Shown here: piece after piece, positions 41,657 to 49,555 of the stretch
Numbering within the stretch: the stretch's first letter is position 1
How the letters are laid out: each line of letters starts with the position of its first letter
NCBI RefSeq assembly: GCF_030542105.1
Contig: NZ_JAUOFB010000001.1
Location: forward strand, 62,001-126,000
DNA from: Hymenobacter sp. BT730
GTDB lineage: Bacteria > Bacteroidota > Bacteroidia > Cytophagales > Hymenobacteraceae
Length of the DNA stretch: 64,000 nt
Direction: 5' to 3'
The notes under the pieces: model-generated
What the model saw: only the letters and a program-made list of their open reading frames with translations
The model's database searches: none
Told to the model about the DNA's origin: nothing
Translations under genes and position numbers: made by a program

Positions 41657-42850
41657 CTAATAGCGGGAAATAAAAGCAAAGGCTTCCAGGGTATACCGGG
41701 CCGCCGAGGTGAAATGGTTCCCCCCTTCAATAGGATGCAGCTCTACCTGTGTGGCGCCACGACTGCGCATAGCCTTATAAGCATCTTCGGAGTTAAAGTA
41801 GGGCACATAGTCATCAGCCGTGCCGTGGAATAGCCCCAGTGGGGCCGTGGGCTTCCAGTCGTAAACGTCGTTATCGTGGAAGGCGGTGGTCATGGGCTGG
41901 TCGGTATTATTGAGGATACCTTGGCGGAAGGTAGCAGTAAACAGCTCGTCGGCTTGGGAAGGCACATCACTGAAGGGGTTCAGCTGAAGCTGGCTGGCCC
42001 AAGGCTGATTGAAATAATAAGGGAACGGCCGGTTGATGCCATACACCTTATTATAAGTATCCAGCACCCAGACGTAGGAGCTCAGAAAATTCAGCGGCTT
42101 ATTGGAGCTTAGAATATAATTGGCAAAGGCCGTTTTGTGGTAAGCGCCGGCACCCGGGGCGCTGGCCGTTACCGTAAACTCCTGGGCATACTTTTCCTCC
42201 ATCAGCTTGTGCAGCGACATGGTGGCATAGCCGCCTTCGGAGTAGCCCAGCAAGAAGTTTTTCTGGTTGAGGGGCAGCTTTTCCCGCTTACAAAACTCCC
42301 GGGCCGCGCGCATCATATCCAAAGAAGCCGAAGCCAGCGAAGGGCCATGCTCATAAGGGTGCGGCTGCGCTTTGGAAGCGCCGTAGCCAATATAATCAGG
42401 GGCCGACACCACATAGCCCGTGGAGGCCAGCAACGATACCGCCGACCATACCTCACTGCTGGAGCTGTAATACGAAGGCGCACGCCGCTCCTCATCGGGC
42501 TGAATAGTGCCGTGCTGGTAGCTCAGCAAAGAAAGCGGCTGACTTACTATAGGTACCAGCAAAGCGCCGGAGGCCGTAATGGTTTGCCCGGCAGGAGTTT
42601 GGGTAGAGTAAGTGAGCTTATACACCCGGATAGGGTATTGGGCCAGCGCACCCGCCAGCGGTACGCTACTTACCCGCTGGGCCAACACCGCCGGGCTGTA
42701 TTCTCCAATGAGCGTGCTGCTGATGAGGTGAGTAGCCACCGGAGTGGCAGGCGTGGCAACGGGCGCGGGCTGTGCCGCCTCACTCTTGCAGCCGGCCCCA
42801 ACCGAGAACAACAGAGAAAGCCAAAGCAGCCCGGTGGCAAAGGGGCGCAT
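41657..42850 (-). CDS. alpha/beta hydrolase lipoprotein (secretory lipase-like)
   Basis: A 397-residue predicted lipoprotein with signal ending SVGAGC (Cys19 or 20). The alpha/beta hydrolase fold is shown by SLLSYQHGTIQPDE (oxyanion region), PDYIGYG, and the nucleophile elbow GYSEGGY with Ser204. LGLFHGTADDYVPYFNSEDAY supplies the acid, and GGNHFTSA the catalytic His near the C terminus. The layout matches fungal-type secretory lipases and related bacterial esterases. The substrate is unknown. The start at 42850 begins the signal peptide. A CATCTTCG box at 42900-42893 on this strand is a weak -7 candidate. Confidence 0.9.
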   Translation of the reverse strand: MRPFATGLLWLSLLFSVGAGCKSEAAQPAPVATPATPVATHLISSTLIGEYSPAVLAQRVSSVPLAGALAQYPIRVYKLTYSTQTPAGQTITASGALLVPIVSQPLSLLSYQHGTIQPDEERRAPSYYSSSSEVWSAVSLLASTGYVVSAPDYIGYGASKAQPHPYEHGPSLASASLDMMRAAREFCKREKLPLNQKNFLLGYSEGGYATMSLHKLMEEKYAQEFTVTASAPGAGAYHKTAFANYILSSNKPLNFLSSYVWVLDTYNKVYGINRPFPYYFNQPWASQLQLNPFSDVPSQADELFTATFRQGILNNTDQPMTTAFHDNDVYDWKPTAPLGLFHGTADDYVPYFNSEDAYKAMRSRGATQVELHPIEGGNHFTSAARYTLEAFAFISRY

Positions 42851-43012
42851 AGAACGGTGGCGCGGGTTGAAAACTGTCACGGCGGAAAGCGTCGAAGATG
42901 AATATACTTTGGCTATAACACCGGCAGGGGCAAATAATTCACCGGCTACTCATCCCCTTCCTCCTGCTTTCAGAGACTGAATAAATGTGAGTACGAAAAC
43001 TTTAATTAAAAA

Positions 43013-43042
43013 CTTAGTTGTATAACTAAGATATTAGTTATA
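43013..43042. promoter_or_regulatory. probable BlaI operator with three alternating half-sites
   Basis: CTTAGTT (43013-43019) and AACTAAG (43024-43030) form one inverted repeat with a 4-nt gap. TATAACTAA (43021-43029) and TTAGTTATA (43034-43042) form a second perfect one, also with a 4-nt gap, sharing the middle half-site. The block ends 30 nt before the blaI ATG, a natural place for autorepression by a BlaI/MecI dimer. Confidence 0.75.
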
Positions 43043-43072
43043 AATTCATATAACTTCTCATCAACCTCTGCT

Positions 43073-43510
43073 ATGCAACCTTCCTTTCCTGAGCTGACCC
43101 GTGCCGAGGAGCAGGTGATGCAGGTACTCTGGCGCCGTGGCCCTTCCTACGTGAAGGATGTGGTGCCTGAACTACCTGCTCCTACTCCGGCCTATAACAC
43201 GGTGTCCACCATTATCCGCATCCTAGAGCAGAAAGGCTTTGTCGACCACGAAGCCTTTGGCCGCACGCACCGCTACTTCCCTATTGTGGCGCAGGATGCC
43301 TATCGGCGGTTTTCCCTGGGCAAGCTGCTGGGCGGCTACTTCGGGGGCTCCTTCTCCCGGCTGGTTTCCTTTTTCGCCCAGGAAGAAAACCTCGATGCCG
43401 CCCAGCTGGACGAGCTGCTGCGCCATGCCCAGTCTTCTCCACCTACAACCCCGCCCGCCGATGAACCAGGTTCTGCCCCTCGCGCCGACGACAATGCTCC
43501 CTCTGCTTAG
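43073..43510 (+). CDS. blaI: BlaI/MecI/CopY family transcriptional repressor
   Basis: A 145-residue winged-helix repressor. The N-terminal domain begins LTRAEEQVMQVLWRRGPSYVKDVV (residues about 8-31, key E13, W19) and includes AYNTVSTIIRILEQKGFVDHEAFGRTHRYFPI, the recognition helix and wing. The C-terminal half (RFSLGKLLGGYFGGSFSRLVSFFAQEE) dimerises. In this family, partner M56 peptidase activity removes the repressor. The next gene, an M56/TonB protein, overlaps its 3' end by 50 nt. The likely operator lies just upstream at 43013-43042. Confidence 0.93.
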   Translation: MQPSFPELTRAEEQVMQVLWRRGPSYVKDVVPELPAPTPAYNTVSTIIRILEQKGFVDHEAFGRTHRYFPIVAQDAYRRFSLGKLLGGYFGGSFSRLVSFFAQEENLDAAQLDELLRHAQSSPPTTPPADEPGSAPRADDNAPSA

Positions 43511-44870
43511 CTGGACGCTGCAAAGCACCCTGTTGCTGGGAGCCGGCTGGCTGCTATACCGCTATGTGCTGCGGCAGGAACGCTTTTTCACTTATAACCG
43601 CCGCTTCCTGCTCTTTACCCCCTGGCTGGCCCTGGGGCTACCGGGCTTACTGGCGCTGGTAAAGCCGTGGCTCCCGGCTATTCAGAATCCCGCCACCGGA
43701 CTGTTAAATGGCGGTCTGCTGCCCGAACTGACTATATCATCAGGCGCGGCGGGAGCCAACCTTTCAACTCAGCTGCCGGGGTGGCTGCCCTCCTCGCTGC
43801 TGCTTCTTTATCTAGCCGGGGTACTTGTTCTGCTTGGGCGGCTAGGCATGCACCTTCTGCATCTGTGGCTGGCCGCACGCCGCTTTCCCCAGGAGGCCCG
43901 GCCCGGTTATGTGCTGGTGCACACCGGTGGGCGGCGCCCCATCAGTTCCTTTGGCCGCTGGGTTTTCTGGGATGATTCTACTGCTCTTTCTTCTGATGAG
44001 GCCCGGGTGGTGCTGGCCCATGAGTTGGTCCACGTGCAGCAGGGGCACTCCTGGGAGCGGCTGAGTCTGGCGGTAGCCCAGGCCCTGCTATGGTTCTGCC
44101 CTTTTATTCATTTCTATCCACCGGCTTTGGCGCTGGTGCATGAGTTTCTGGCCGATAAAGATGCTCTGCGCGCTACGGCTCCTTCCCAGGCTGCTCCCGT
44201 GCCTGAATCCTACACGGCCCTGTTGGCCCGCCTGGCGCTGCGCCAGCTCCACCCCGACTTACCGCTTACCCATTCCTTTACCCAATCCTTCACCTTAACC
44301 CGTATTCGTATGCTTACTTCCCAAACGCCCGCGCGGCGCTGGAAGCAGTGGTTGCTGCTCCCCATTGGTGCATTCTTATTTGTGGCTGTTGCCTGCGAAA
44401 ACGCCCCAGACCTGGATAAGCCGGCCACCACGGCTACCAGTAAAGATTCTCAATACGGAACACCCCCACCGCCGCCACCGCCACCCTACACCACTAATGC
44501 CGCTGATACTCCCCCACCGCCTCCACCCCCAGCTCTTCTAAATGTTGAGGTGATGCCGGAATACCCCGGTGGGCAAACGGCGCTTTTCTCTACACTTCTA
44601 AAAAATACGCGGTACCCAGCCGTAGCGCTGCAACAAAAGCTACAAGGCAAGGCCCTGGTAAGTTTTATTGTAGATACCGATGGCAGTATCAGCGCCGTGA
44701 AACTGGAACGAGGCGTAACGGCCGCAGCGGGGCAGCAGGCAGCAGCCACCGCCCTGAATGAAGAAGCTTTGCGGGTGGTGCGCGAGCTGCCGGGCAAATG
44801 GACGCCGGGCCTTAACAAAGGCAAGCGGGTAGCGGTGCAGTTTGCGGTTCCCATCTCCTTTGCCCTCTAG
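43461..44870 (+). CDS. blaR1: M56 family (BlaR1-like) peptidase fused to a TonB C-terminal domain
   Basis: A 469-residue inner membrane protein. Helices at about 12-32, 42-62 and 108-130 precede a cytoplasmic zinc peptidase loop with HELVHVQQGH (His187, Glu188, His191) and FLADKDALR. A fourth helix lies near 295-308. A Pro-rich spacer follows with two runs of eight or more prolines, then a TonB C-terminal domain (about 360-469, VMPEYPGGQTALFSTLLKN and GKALVSFIVDTDGSI). There is no penicillin-binding sensor, so it probably senses another signal through the TonB-like part. It is the usual partner of BlaI. The start could also be 43494. The gene symbol is given by family resemblance only. Confidence 0.87.
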   Translation: MNQVLPLAPTTMLPLLSWTLQSTLLLGAGWLLYRYVLRQERFFTYNRRFLLFTPWLALGLPGLLALVKPWLPAIQNPATGLLNGGLLPELTISSGAAGANLSTQLPGWLPSSLLLLYLAGVLVLLGRLGMHLLHLWLAARRFPQEARPGYVLVHTGGRRPISSFGRWVFWDDSTALSSDEARVVLAHELVHVQQGHSWERLSLAVAQALLWFCPFIHFYPPALALVHEFLADKDALRATAPSQAAPVPESYTALLARLALRQLHPDLPLTHSFTQSFTLTRIRMLTSQTPARRWKQWLLLPIGAFLFVAVACENAPDLDKPATTATSKDSQYGTPPPPPPPPYTTNAADTPPPPPPPALLNVEVMPEYPGGQTALFSTLLKNTRYPAVALQQKLQGKALVSFIVDTDGSISAVKLERGVTAAAGQQAAATALNEEALRVVRELPGKWTPGLNKGKRVAVQFAVPISFAL

Positions 44871-44904
44871 CATTCAACTCTCTGGAGCTAAATGCCCTAA
44901 TTTT

Positions 44905-44942
44905 CTACGCCAGCGGTTTGCAGCCGCTGGCGTAGTCTTTTT
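44905..44942 (+). terminator. intrinsic terminator of the blaI-M56 operon
   Basis: Arms 44905-44916 and 44924-44935 are perfect 12-bp complements with a 7-nt loop, followed by a T-rich tail. It lies 34 nt after the stop. Confidence 0.9.
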
Positions 44943-45095
44943 AAGCTGGGGGGTGGGGTATGAAGTTGAACAATAGCAAGCTATTTGATTTTTACCCGGA
45001 ATTATAAGAATTCCCTTTCGCTGGGTTTCTGGTAGTTGAGTGTAAAGCCGTAACTTGCGAGAGCAATTACGTTTTACTCCGCTTACTCTTCTTCA

Positions 45096-46133
45096 GTGTT
45101 TCAATTTCGTGCTGGCGGCCGCTTCAAGGCCTCGTTGCTGCCCTTGCTGGGCCTGACTTTTACCCTCTCTTCGCTTTCTGGCTGCGGCACCCGCACCGAT
45201 GGTGAAACCCCAGATACCAAAGCAACGCTGGAGGCTGCCAAGCCGGTGGTGGTTGATACGCTGGCCCTGAAAAAGCAAGCTATGCTCCGCGACTCCGTGA
45301 AGGCGGATTCTATTGTAAAGGCCAACGGCCAGCTGCCGGGCGCCATTCTGCCGGGCAAGCGTATCATTGCCTTCTATGGCAACATCCGCTCGAAGGGCAT
45401 GGGCATTTTGGGTCGCGAGCCGAAGGACCAGATGTTCCGCAAGTTTGAGAAAGTACTGGCTGAGTGGCAGGCTGCTGACCCTTCCATTCCGGTACAGGCG
45501 GCGCTGCACAACGTAACCATCACGGCCCAGGGCACGCCCGGCAAGGACGGCAAATGGCGCCTGATGAACTCCAAAGCCACCATTGCGGAAGTATTGAAGT
45601 GGGCCAAGGAGCACAACTGCATTCTGTTTCTGGATGTGCAGCCGGGCCACAGCACGCTGCAGGCCGAGCTGCCCAAGCTGGAGGAATACCTGAAGGACCC
45701 AATTGTGCACCTCGGCATCGACCCCGAGTTTTCGCTTTCCACCATGCCCGGCGTGCGCCCTAACCAGAAAATAGGGACCCTCGACGCCAAGGATGTGAAC
45801 TTCACGGTGAACTTCCTGGCCCGTATCGTGAGTGAAAACCACCTGCCGCCTAAGGTGCTGACCGTGCACCGCTTCACCCGGAAGATGATTACCAACTACA
45901 AAAACATCAAGCTCGACCCACGGGTGCAGATTGTGATGCACATGGATGGCCACGGTGAGCCGACGCTGAAGAAGGACTCTTACCACGACTACATTCAGAC
46001 CGAGCCGGTGCAGTATACAGGCTTCAAACTCTTCTACGAGTATGATGCCCGGCCTAAACCTCACCACATCATGACGCCCAAAGAAGTGCTGTCTGAACTG
46101 ACGCCGAAGCCACTGTACATTCAGTATCAGTAA
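45096..46133 (+). CDS. conserved lipoprotein with TIM-barrel-like segments, unknown function
   Basis: A 345-residue predicted lipoprotein starting at a GTG, since no in-frame ATG precedes the signal. The signal ends LSGC (Cys30). A helical linker follows, then alternating strands and helices: GKRIIAFYGNI (about 87-97), PVQAALHNVTITAQ, NCILFLDVQPGHSTL (about 180-194), VHLGIDPEFSL and VLTVHRFTRKMI. The strand-helix rhythm and acidic residues at strand ends recall glycosidase or phosphodiesterase TIM barrels, but no family was recognised. A TAACTTG box at 45051-45057 may be the promoter. It stands alone and ends at the 46156-46197 palindrome. Confidence 0.8.
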   Translation: MFQFRAGGRFKASLLPLLGLTFTLSSLSGCGTRTDGETPDTKATLEAAKPVVVDTLALKKQAMLRDSVKADSIVKANGQLPGAILPGKRIIAFYGNIRSKGMGILGREPKDQMFRKFEKVLAEWQAADPSIPVQAALHNVTITAQGTPGKDGKWRLMNSKATIAEVLKWAKEHNCILFLDVQPGHSTLQAELPKLEEYLKDPIVHLGIDPEFSLSTMPGVRPNQKIGTLDAKDVNFTVNFLARIVSENHLPPKVLTVHRFTRKMITNYKNIKLDPRVQIVMHMDGHGEPTLKKDSYHDYIQTEPVQYTGFKLFYEYDARPKPHHIMTPKEVLSELTPKPLYIQYQ

Positions 46134-46155
46134 GCAGATAAGCGAATAACCTGTT

Positions 46156-46197
46156 CAACAAAAAAGGCTTCCCGGTACCGGGAAGCCTTTTTTGTTG
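46156..46197. terminator. bidirectional terminator, perfect 42-bp palindrome
   Basis: The 21 bases at 46156-46176 are the exact reverse complement of 46177-46197, with no spacer. A and T runs flank a CCCGGTACCGGG core. It serves the convergent lipoprotein and emrB genes. Confidence 0.92.
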
Positions 46198-46222
46198 TTT
46201 TATCTGGGGCCTAATGCGAGCC

Positions 46223-47794
46223 TTAGTGCGCCGCGTTCAGGTCTACCTTCTGCCCAGGCTTAGGGCGCTTCACCAAGAAGATGAGCGGGATACAGATCAA
46301 GAAGAAAGTCCCAATCATCAGGAAGGCTTGCGAGTAGGTAATGAGGGCCGTTTGCTTCATCAGCATACCCTCCAGAGCTGCGTAGGCTTGTTGCTGGGCC
46401 TGCATCAGGCTGGCACCTTTGGCCATAAAGCTGGCTACAAGGCCTTGTAGGCGCTGCTGGGTTTCGGGGTCGTAAAGCGAGATGTTCGGCAGCAGGCCCA
46501 CGCGGTTCTGCATGGTGGTGCGCTCCAGATAGGTTCCTACCAGCGCTACGCCAAAAGATCCGCCTAGCTGCCGGATCATGCCCGTCAGGCCGGCAGCCTG
46601 GCCGGCATCCTTGCCGCTGAGGCCGGCCAACGACATGGTAGTGATAGGCAGGAAGAGCAGCGCCAAACCGAAGCCCCGCAGCATGAGGGGCCAGAAGAAG
46701 TCATGCTCGCCGGCGGTGGGCGAAATCTGCGTGCTCATCCAGTAAGAGAAGATAAAGAACACCACAAAGCCCACCGGCAGGAGGAATTTCTGCGATACTC
46801 CCCGCTGAATCGACTTCCCAATAATTGGCATCATGAAACCTGTGAGCAAGGCCCCCGGCAGCAGCAGTTCCCCCGTTTGCGCCGCCGTAAAACCCAGGAT
46901 GCGCTGGCAGAAGATGGGAAATACGAACACCGAAGCAAACAGCCCAAAGCCCAGAATAAAGGACAGAAAAGCGCCTACGGCCAGGTTTCGGCTTTTGCCC
47001 AGCACCCGCAGGTCCACAATAGGCTGCCGGGCTGTGAGCTCGCGCCAGATAAACCCTACCATCCCAATAACCGTGAGCAGGGTGAAGATTACGATGTAGG
47101 AATCCTCGAACCAGTCTTTGCTCTCGCCCTGTTCCAGCACGTACTGCAACGAGCCTACGCCCATGATCAGCAGGAAAACCCCCGCCCAGTCAATTTCGCG
47201 CAGGGGCCTGGGTATGGCATTCCTGATGCGTTCCGGGTCCCGGATGAATAGAATGGTGAAAATGGAGGCCATAATGCCGACCGGCACGTTCACGTAGAAA
47301 ATCCAGGGCCAGTCGTAGTTATCCACAATCCAGCCGCCCAGCGTGGGGCCGATGGTGGGACCAATGATGACGCCCATGCCAAACAGCGCCTGCCCCAGCG
47401 CCAGCTGATTAGGCGGGAAAGTATCAATCAGAATAGCCTGCGAGGTAGCCATAAGGGCGCCGCCGCCAATACCCTGCACAAAGCGGAAAGCCACCAGCTC
47501 CCAGATGTTGGTGCTTTGCCCGCACGCTATTGAGGCCAGGGTGAAGAGTATCACCGAGAACAGATAGTAATTCTTGCGGCCGAACTGCTCAGCCAGAAAG
47601 CCCGTCATTGGAATTACAATAACGTTGGCAATGGCGTAGGAGGCCACCACCCAGCTTACCTCCTGCTGCGTGGCCGAGAGGTTACCCATCATCTGGGTAA
47701 GCGCCACGTTCACAATGCTGGTATCAATCAACTCCAGCAAGCAGCACATGACCACCGTAATAACGATGATCCACTTGGTAAATCCAGTTTCCAT
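46223..47794 (-). CDS. emrB: DHA2 family MFS multidrug efflux permease (EmrB-like)
   Basis: A 523-residue inner membrane proton antiporter with 14 predicted helices. Motif A-like GFLAEQFGRKNYYL and motif C GVIIGPTIGPTLGGWIV are present, and LIDTSIVNVALTQMM marks DHA2 helix 1. It is the last gene of the TolC-Usp-EmrA-EmrB operon. A 97-nt gap with a hairpin separates it from emrA. EmrB with EmrA and TolC forms a three-part pump that exports hydrophobic toxins across both membranes. The drug range is unknown. Confidence 0.95.
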   Translation of the reverse strand: METGFTKWIIVITVVMCCLLELIDTSIVNVALTQMMGNLSATQQEVSWVVASYAIANVIVIPMTGFLAEQFGRKNYYLFSVILFTLASIACGQSTNIWELVAFRFVQGIGGGALMATSQAILIDTFPPNQLALGQALFGMGVIIGPTIGPTLGGWIVDNYDWPWIFYVNVPVGIMASIFTILFIRDPERIRNAIPRPLREIDWAGVFLLIMGVGSLQYVLEQGESKDWFEDSYIVIFTLLTVIGMVGFIWRELTARQPIVDLRVLGKSRNLAVGAFLSFILGFGLFASVFVFPIFCQRILGFTAAQTGELLLPGALLTGFMMPIIGKSIQRGVSQKFLLPVGFVVFFIFSYWMSTQISPTAGEHDFFWPLMLRGFGLALLFLPITTMSLAGLSGKDAGQAAGLTGMIRQLGGSFGVALVGTYLERTTMQNRVGLLPNISLYDPETQQRLQGLVASFMAKGASLMQAQQQAYAALEGMLMKQTALITYSQAFLMIGTFFLICIPLIFLVKRPKPGQKVDLNAAH

Positions 47795-47808
47795 GTAATT
47801 TCAATTGC

Positions 47809-47886
47809 CAGCGGCCTGGCGCCTATGACCCGCAAAAAGCCGGTTCTGCCAAGAACCAACCCCAGGGTACCGGCGCCAGGCCGCTG
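47809..47886 (-). other. intercistronic hairpin between emrA and emrB
   Basis: Arms at 47809-47823 and 47872-47886 are perfect 15-bp complements. A second small hairpin (GGTTCT/AGAACC at 47842-47857) lies in the loop. The structure begins 5 nt after the emrA stop and ends 14 nt before the emrB start. No T-run follows, so mRNA processing or protection, or tuning of emrB level, is more likely than termination. Confidence 0.75.
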
Positions 47887-47891
47887 ATGGG

Positions 47892-49010
47892 CTATTTGAC
47901 CTCCACCGTAGCCGTCACGCTCATGCCGGCGCGCAGCGGGTGCTCGGGGTCTGCTTTATCCAGCACGATTTTCACGGGCACGCGCTGGGTTACTTTCACA
48001 AAGTTGCCGGAAGCGTTATCGGGAGGCAGCAGGGCAAAACGCGCCCCGGTAGCGGCCGACAGCGACTCGATGTGGCCTTTGAACTCCTGATCGGGATAAG
48101 CATCTACTTCTACTTCCACGGGCTGGCCTACTTTCATGTGGGTCAGTTGGGTCTCTTTGAAGTTGGCGACTACCCAGGTTTTCTCGCTGGCAACCAAGCC
48201 CATCAGCTGCTGACCGGGCTGTACCACCTGGCCGGGCTGCACGCTTTTTTTGCTTACAATGCCATTGCCGGGCGCCTTAATAGCAGTGTAGCTCAGCTGC
48301 AACAAAGCATTGTCGAGGTCGGCCTGACGCTGCTTTACAATGGCCTGGGCCACGGCTACCTGCTGCTGGGCGGCTTCTACCTGCTGACGCGCTACACTCA
48401 CCTGGTTGGTGGCAGTGGCCCGCTGGGCGCTGCTTGATTTCAGGTTGGCCTGCACGGCATCCAGCTCGCTCTGCGGAATGATGTCTTCCTTCCGAAGGAA
48501 CTGGCTGCGCTTGAGGTCTTTTTGTAGCTTGGCGCGGGTGGCATCACTCACGCCAATAGCCGACTGCGCGGAGCTGACATTGGCCTGCGCCGTACCTACG
48601 GCGGCCCGGGCAGCCGTTACGTTTGCCTGCGCTGCTGCCAAAGCTGCCTGGGCAGAGTTTACGCGCTGCTGATAATCGGCGGGGTCCAGGGTGATGAGCA
48701 CGTCGCCGGCTTTTACCACTTGGTTATCCTGCACTTTCACTTCCAGCACGGGGCCACCCACGCGGGGCAGAATGGGGTACACGTCGCCTTCTACCTGGGC
48801 ATCGTCAGTATCTTCATGATGCTGACCAAACTGGTAGCGCTGCCAGCCATAATAGGCGCCAACCAGCAGCACCAGGGCCATAATGGCCATAATAAAAGGA
48901 CGCTTGGAGCGGCCGGCCGGCTGCTCTTCTACGGCAGCATCATACGGCGGCGCGCCAACGGGTTGCGAAGCGGCTGCTACAGCTGGCTCTTGATGAACGG
49001 GGGTTGCCAT
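47892..49010 (-). CDS. emrA: HlyD family efflux adaptor (EmrA-like)
   Basis: A 372-residue periplasmic adaptor anchored by one N-terminal helix (about 38-55). The EmrA signature DTDDAQVEGDVYPI follows (about 69-82). A lipoyl half-motif, a long Ala/Gln-rich coiled-coil hairpin (about 115-225), the second lipoyl half (IKAPGNGIVSKKSVQPGQVV) and a beta barrel complete the fold. It links EmrB to TolC. An unusual 35-residue Ala/Pro/Glu-rich cytoplasmic extension precedes the helix. Operon order and spacing (84 nt after usp) support co-expression. Confidence 0.95.
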   Translation of the reverse strand: MATPVHQEPAVAAASQPVGAPPYDAAVEEQPAGRSKRPFIMAIMALVLLVGAYYGWQRYQFGQHHEDTDDAQVEGDVYPILPRVGGPVLEVKVQDNQVVKAGDVLITLDPADYQQRVNSAQAALAAAQANVTAARAAVGTAQANVSSAQSAIGVSDATRAKLQKDLKRSQFLRKEDIIPQSELDAVQANLKSSSAQRATATNQVSVARQQVEAAQQQVAVAQAIVKQRQADLDNALLQLSYTAIKAPGNGIVSKKSVQPGQVVQPGQQLMGLVASEKTWVVANFKETQLTHMKVGQPVEVEVDAYPDQEFKGHIESLSAATGARFALLPPDNASGNFVKVTQRVPVKIVLDKADPEHPLRAGMSVTATVEVK

Positions 49011-49094
49011 GGCAAAAAATATTGGAGAGGTTGTGTTGACAAAAAGAAGATTCGAGAAGCGCGGGACTTAATCCCCTACGCTTTCCTCAAAAAG

Positions 49095-49529
49095 CTACGC
49101 CGACTGGCGGTATTCCTTGGCGGGGCAGGCCTTCACCAGCAAGGTGGCACAGGTGGCCTTACGGACCACAGCCTCGGCCGTGCTACCCACCAGAAATCGG
49201 GTAAGCCCGGTCTGCCCGTGCGTTCCGATAACAATCAGGTCGGCGTGGCGGGTTTGAGCTTCGGCCACAATTTCTACGGCCGCCTCGCCCTGCAGCAGGC
49301 CGATGCTCACCCGCGCGCCGGCCTCTTCGGCCTGGGTGCGGTAGAGGGCCAGTTGCCCGTTCGCTTCGTCGGTGCCGGTGGCCGGCACCGTGAGCGTAGG
49401 CTGGGACTCCAGCACATGCAGCAGGTACAGCTCCGCCCCGGTACCGGCCGCCAGCGCTGCCGCATAAGCGACCAGCGAGGTAGACACAGCCGAGAAATCA
49501 AGCGGGCAAAGAATCAGCGACAGGTTCAT
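49095..49529 (-). CDS. universal stress protein (UspA family)
   Basis: A 144-residue single Usp domain. It begins LILCPLDFSAVS, and contains DLIVIGTHGQTGLTRFLVGSTAEAVV (about 107-131), close to the G-x2-G-x9-G(S/T) ATP-binding loop of UspA proteins. It lies between tolC (26 nt upstream) and emrA (84 nt downstream), an unusual place. It may adjust the pump or simply be co-induced under the same stress. Function is assigned at family level only. Confidence 0.93.
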   Translation of the reverse strand: MNLSLILCPLDFSAVSTSLVAYAAALAAGTGAELYLLHVLESQPTLTVPATGTDEANGQLALYRTQAEEAGARVSIGLLQGEAAVEIVAEAQTRHADLIVIGTHGQTGLTRFLVGSTAEAVVRKATCATLLVKACPAKEYRQSA

Positions 49530-49555
49530 GAGCGTGGGGTGTAGCCGGGGTGGAG

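Noticed and set aside
45093..46067. Minus-strand open frame of 324 codons opposite the unknown lipoprotein
   Set aside because: The plus-strand product has a lipoprotein signal and sits directly before a terminator, whereas the minus-strand frame has neither.
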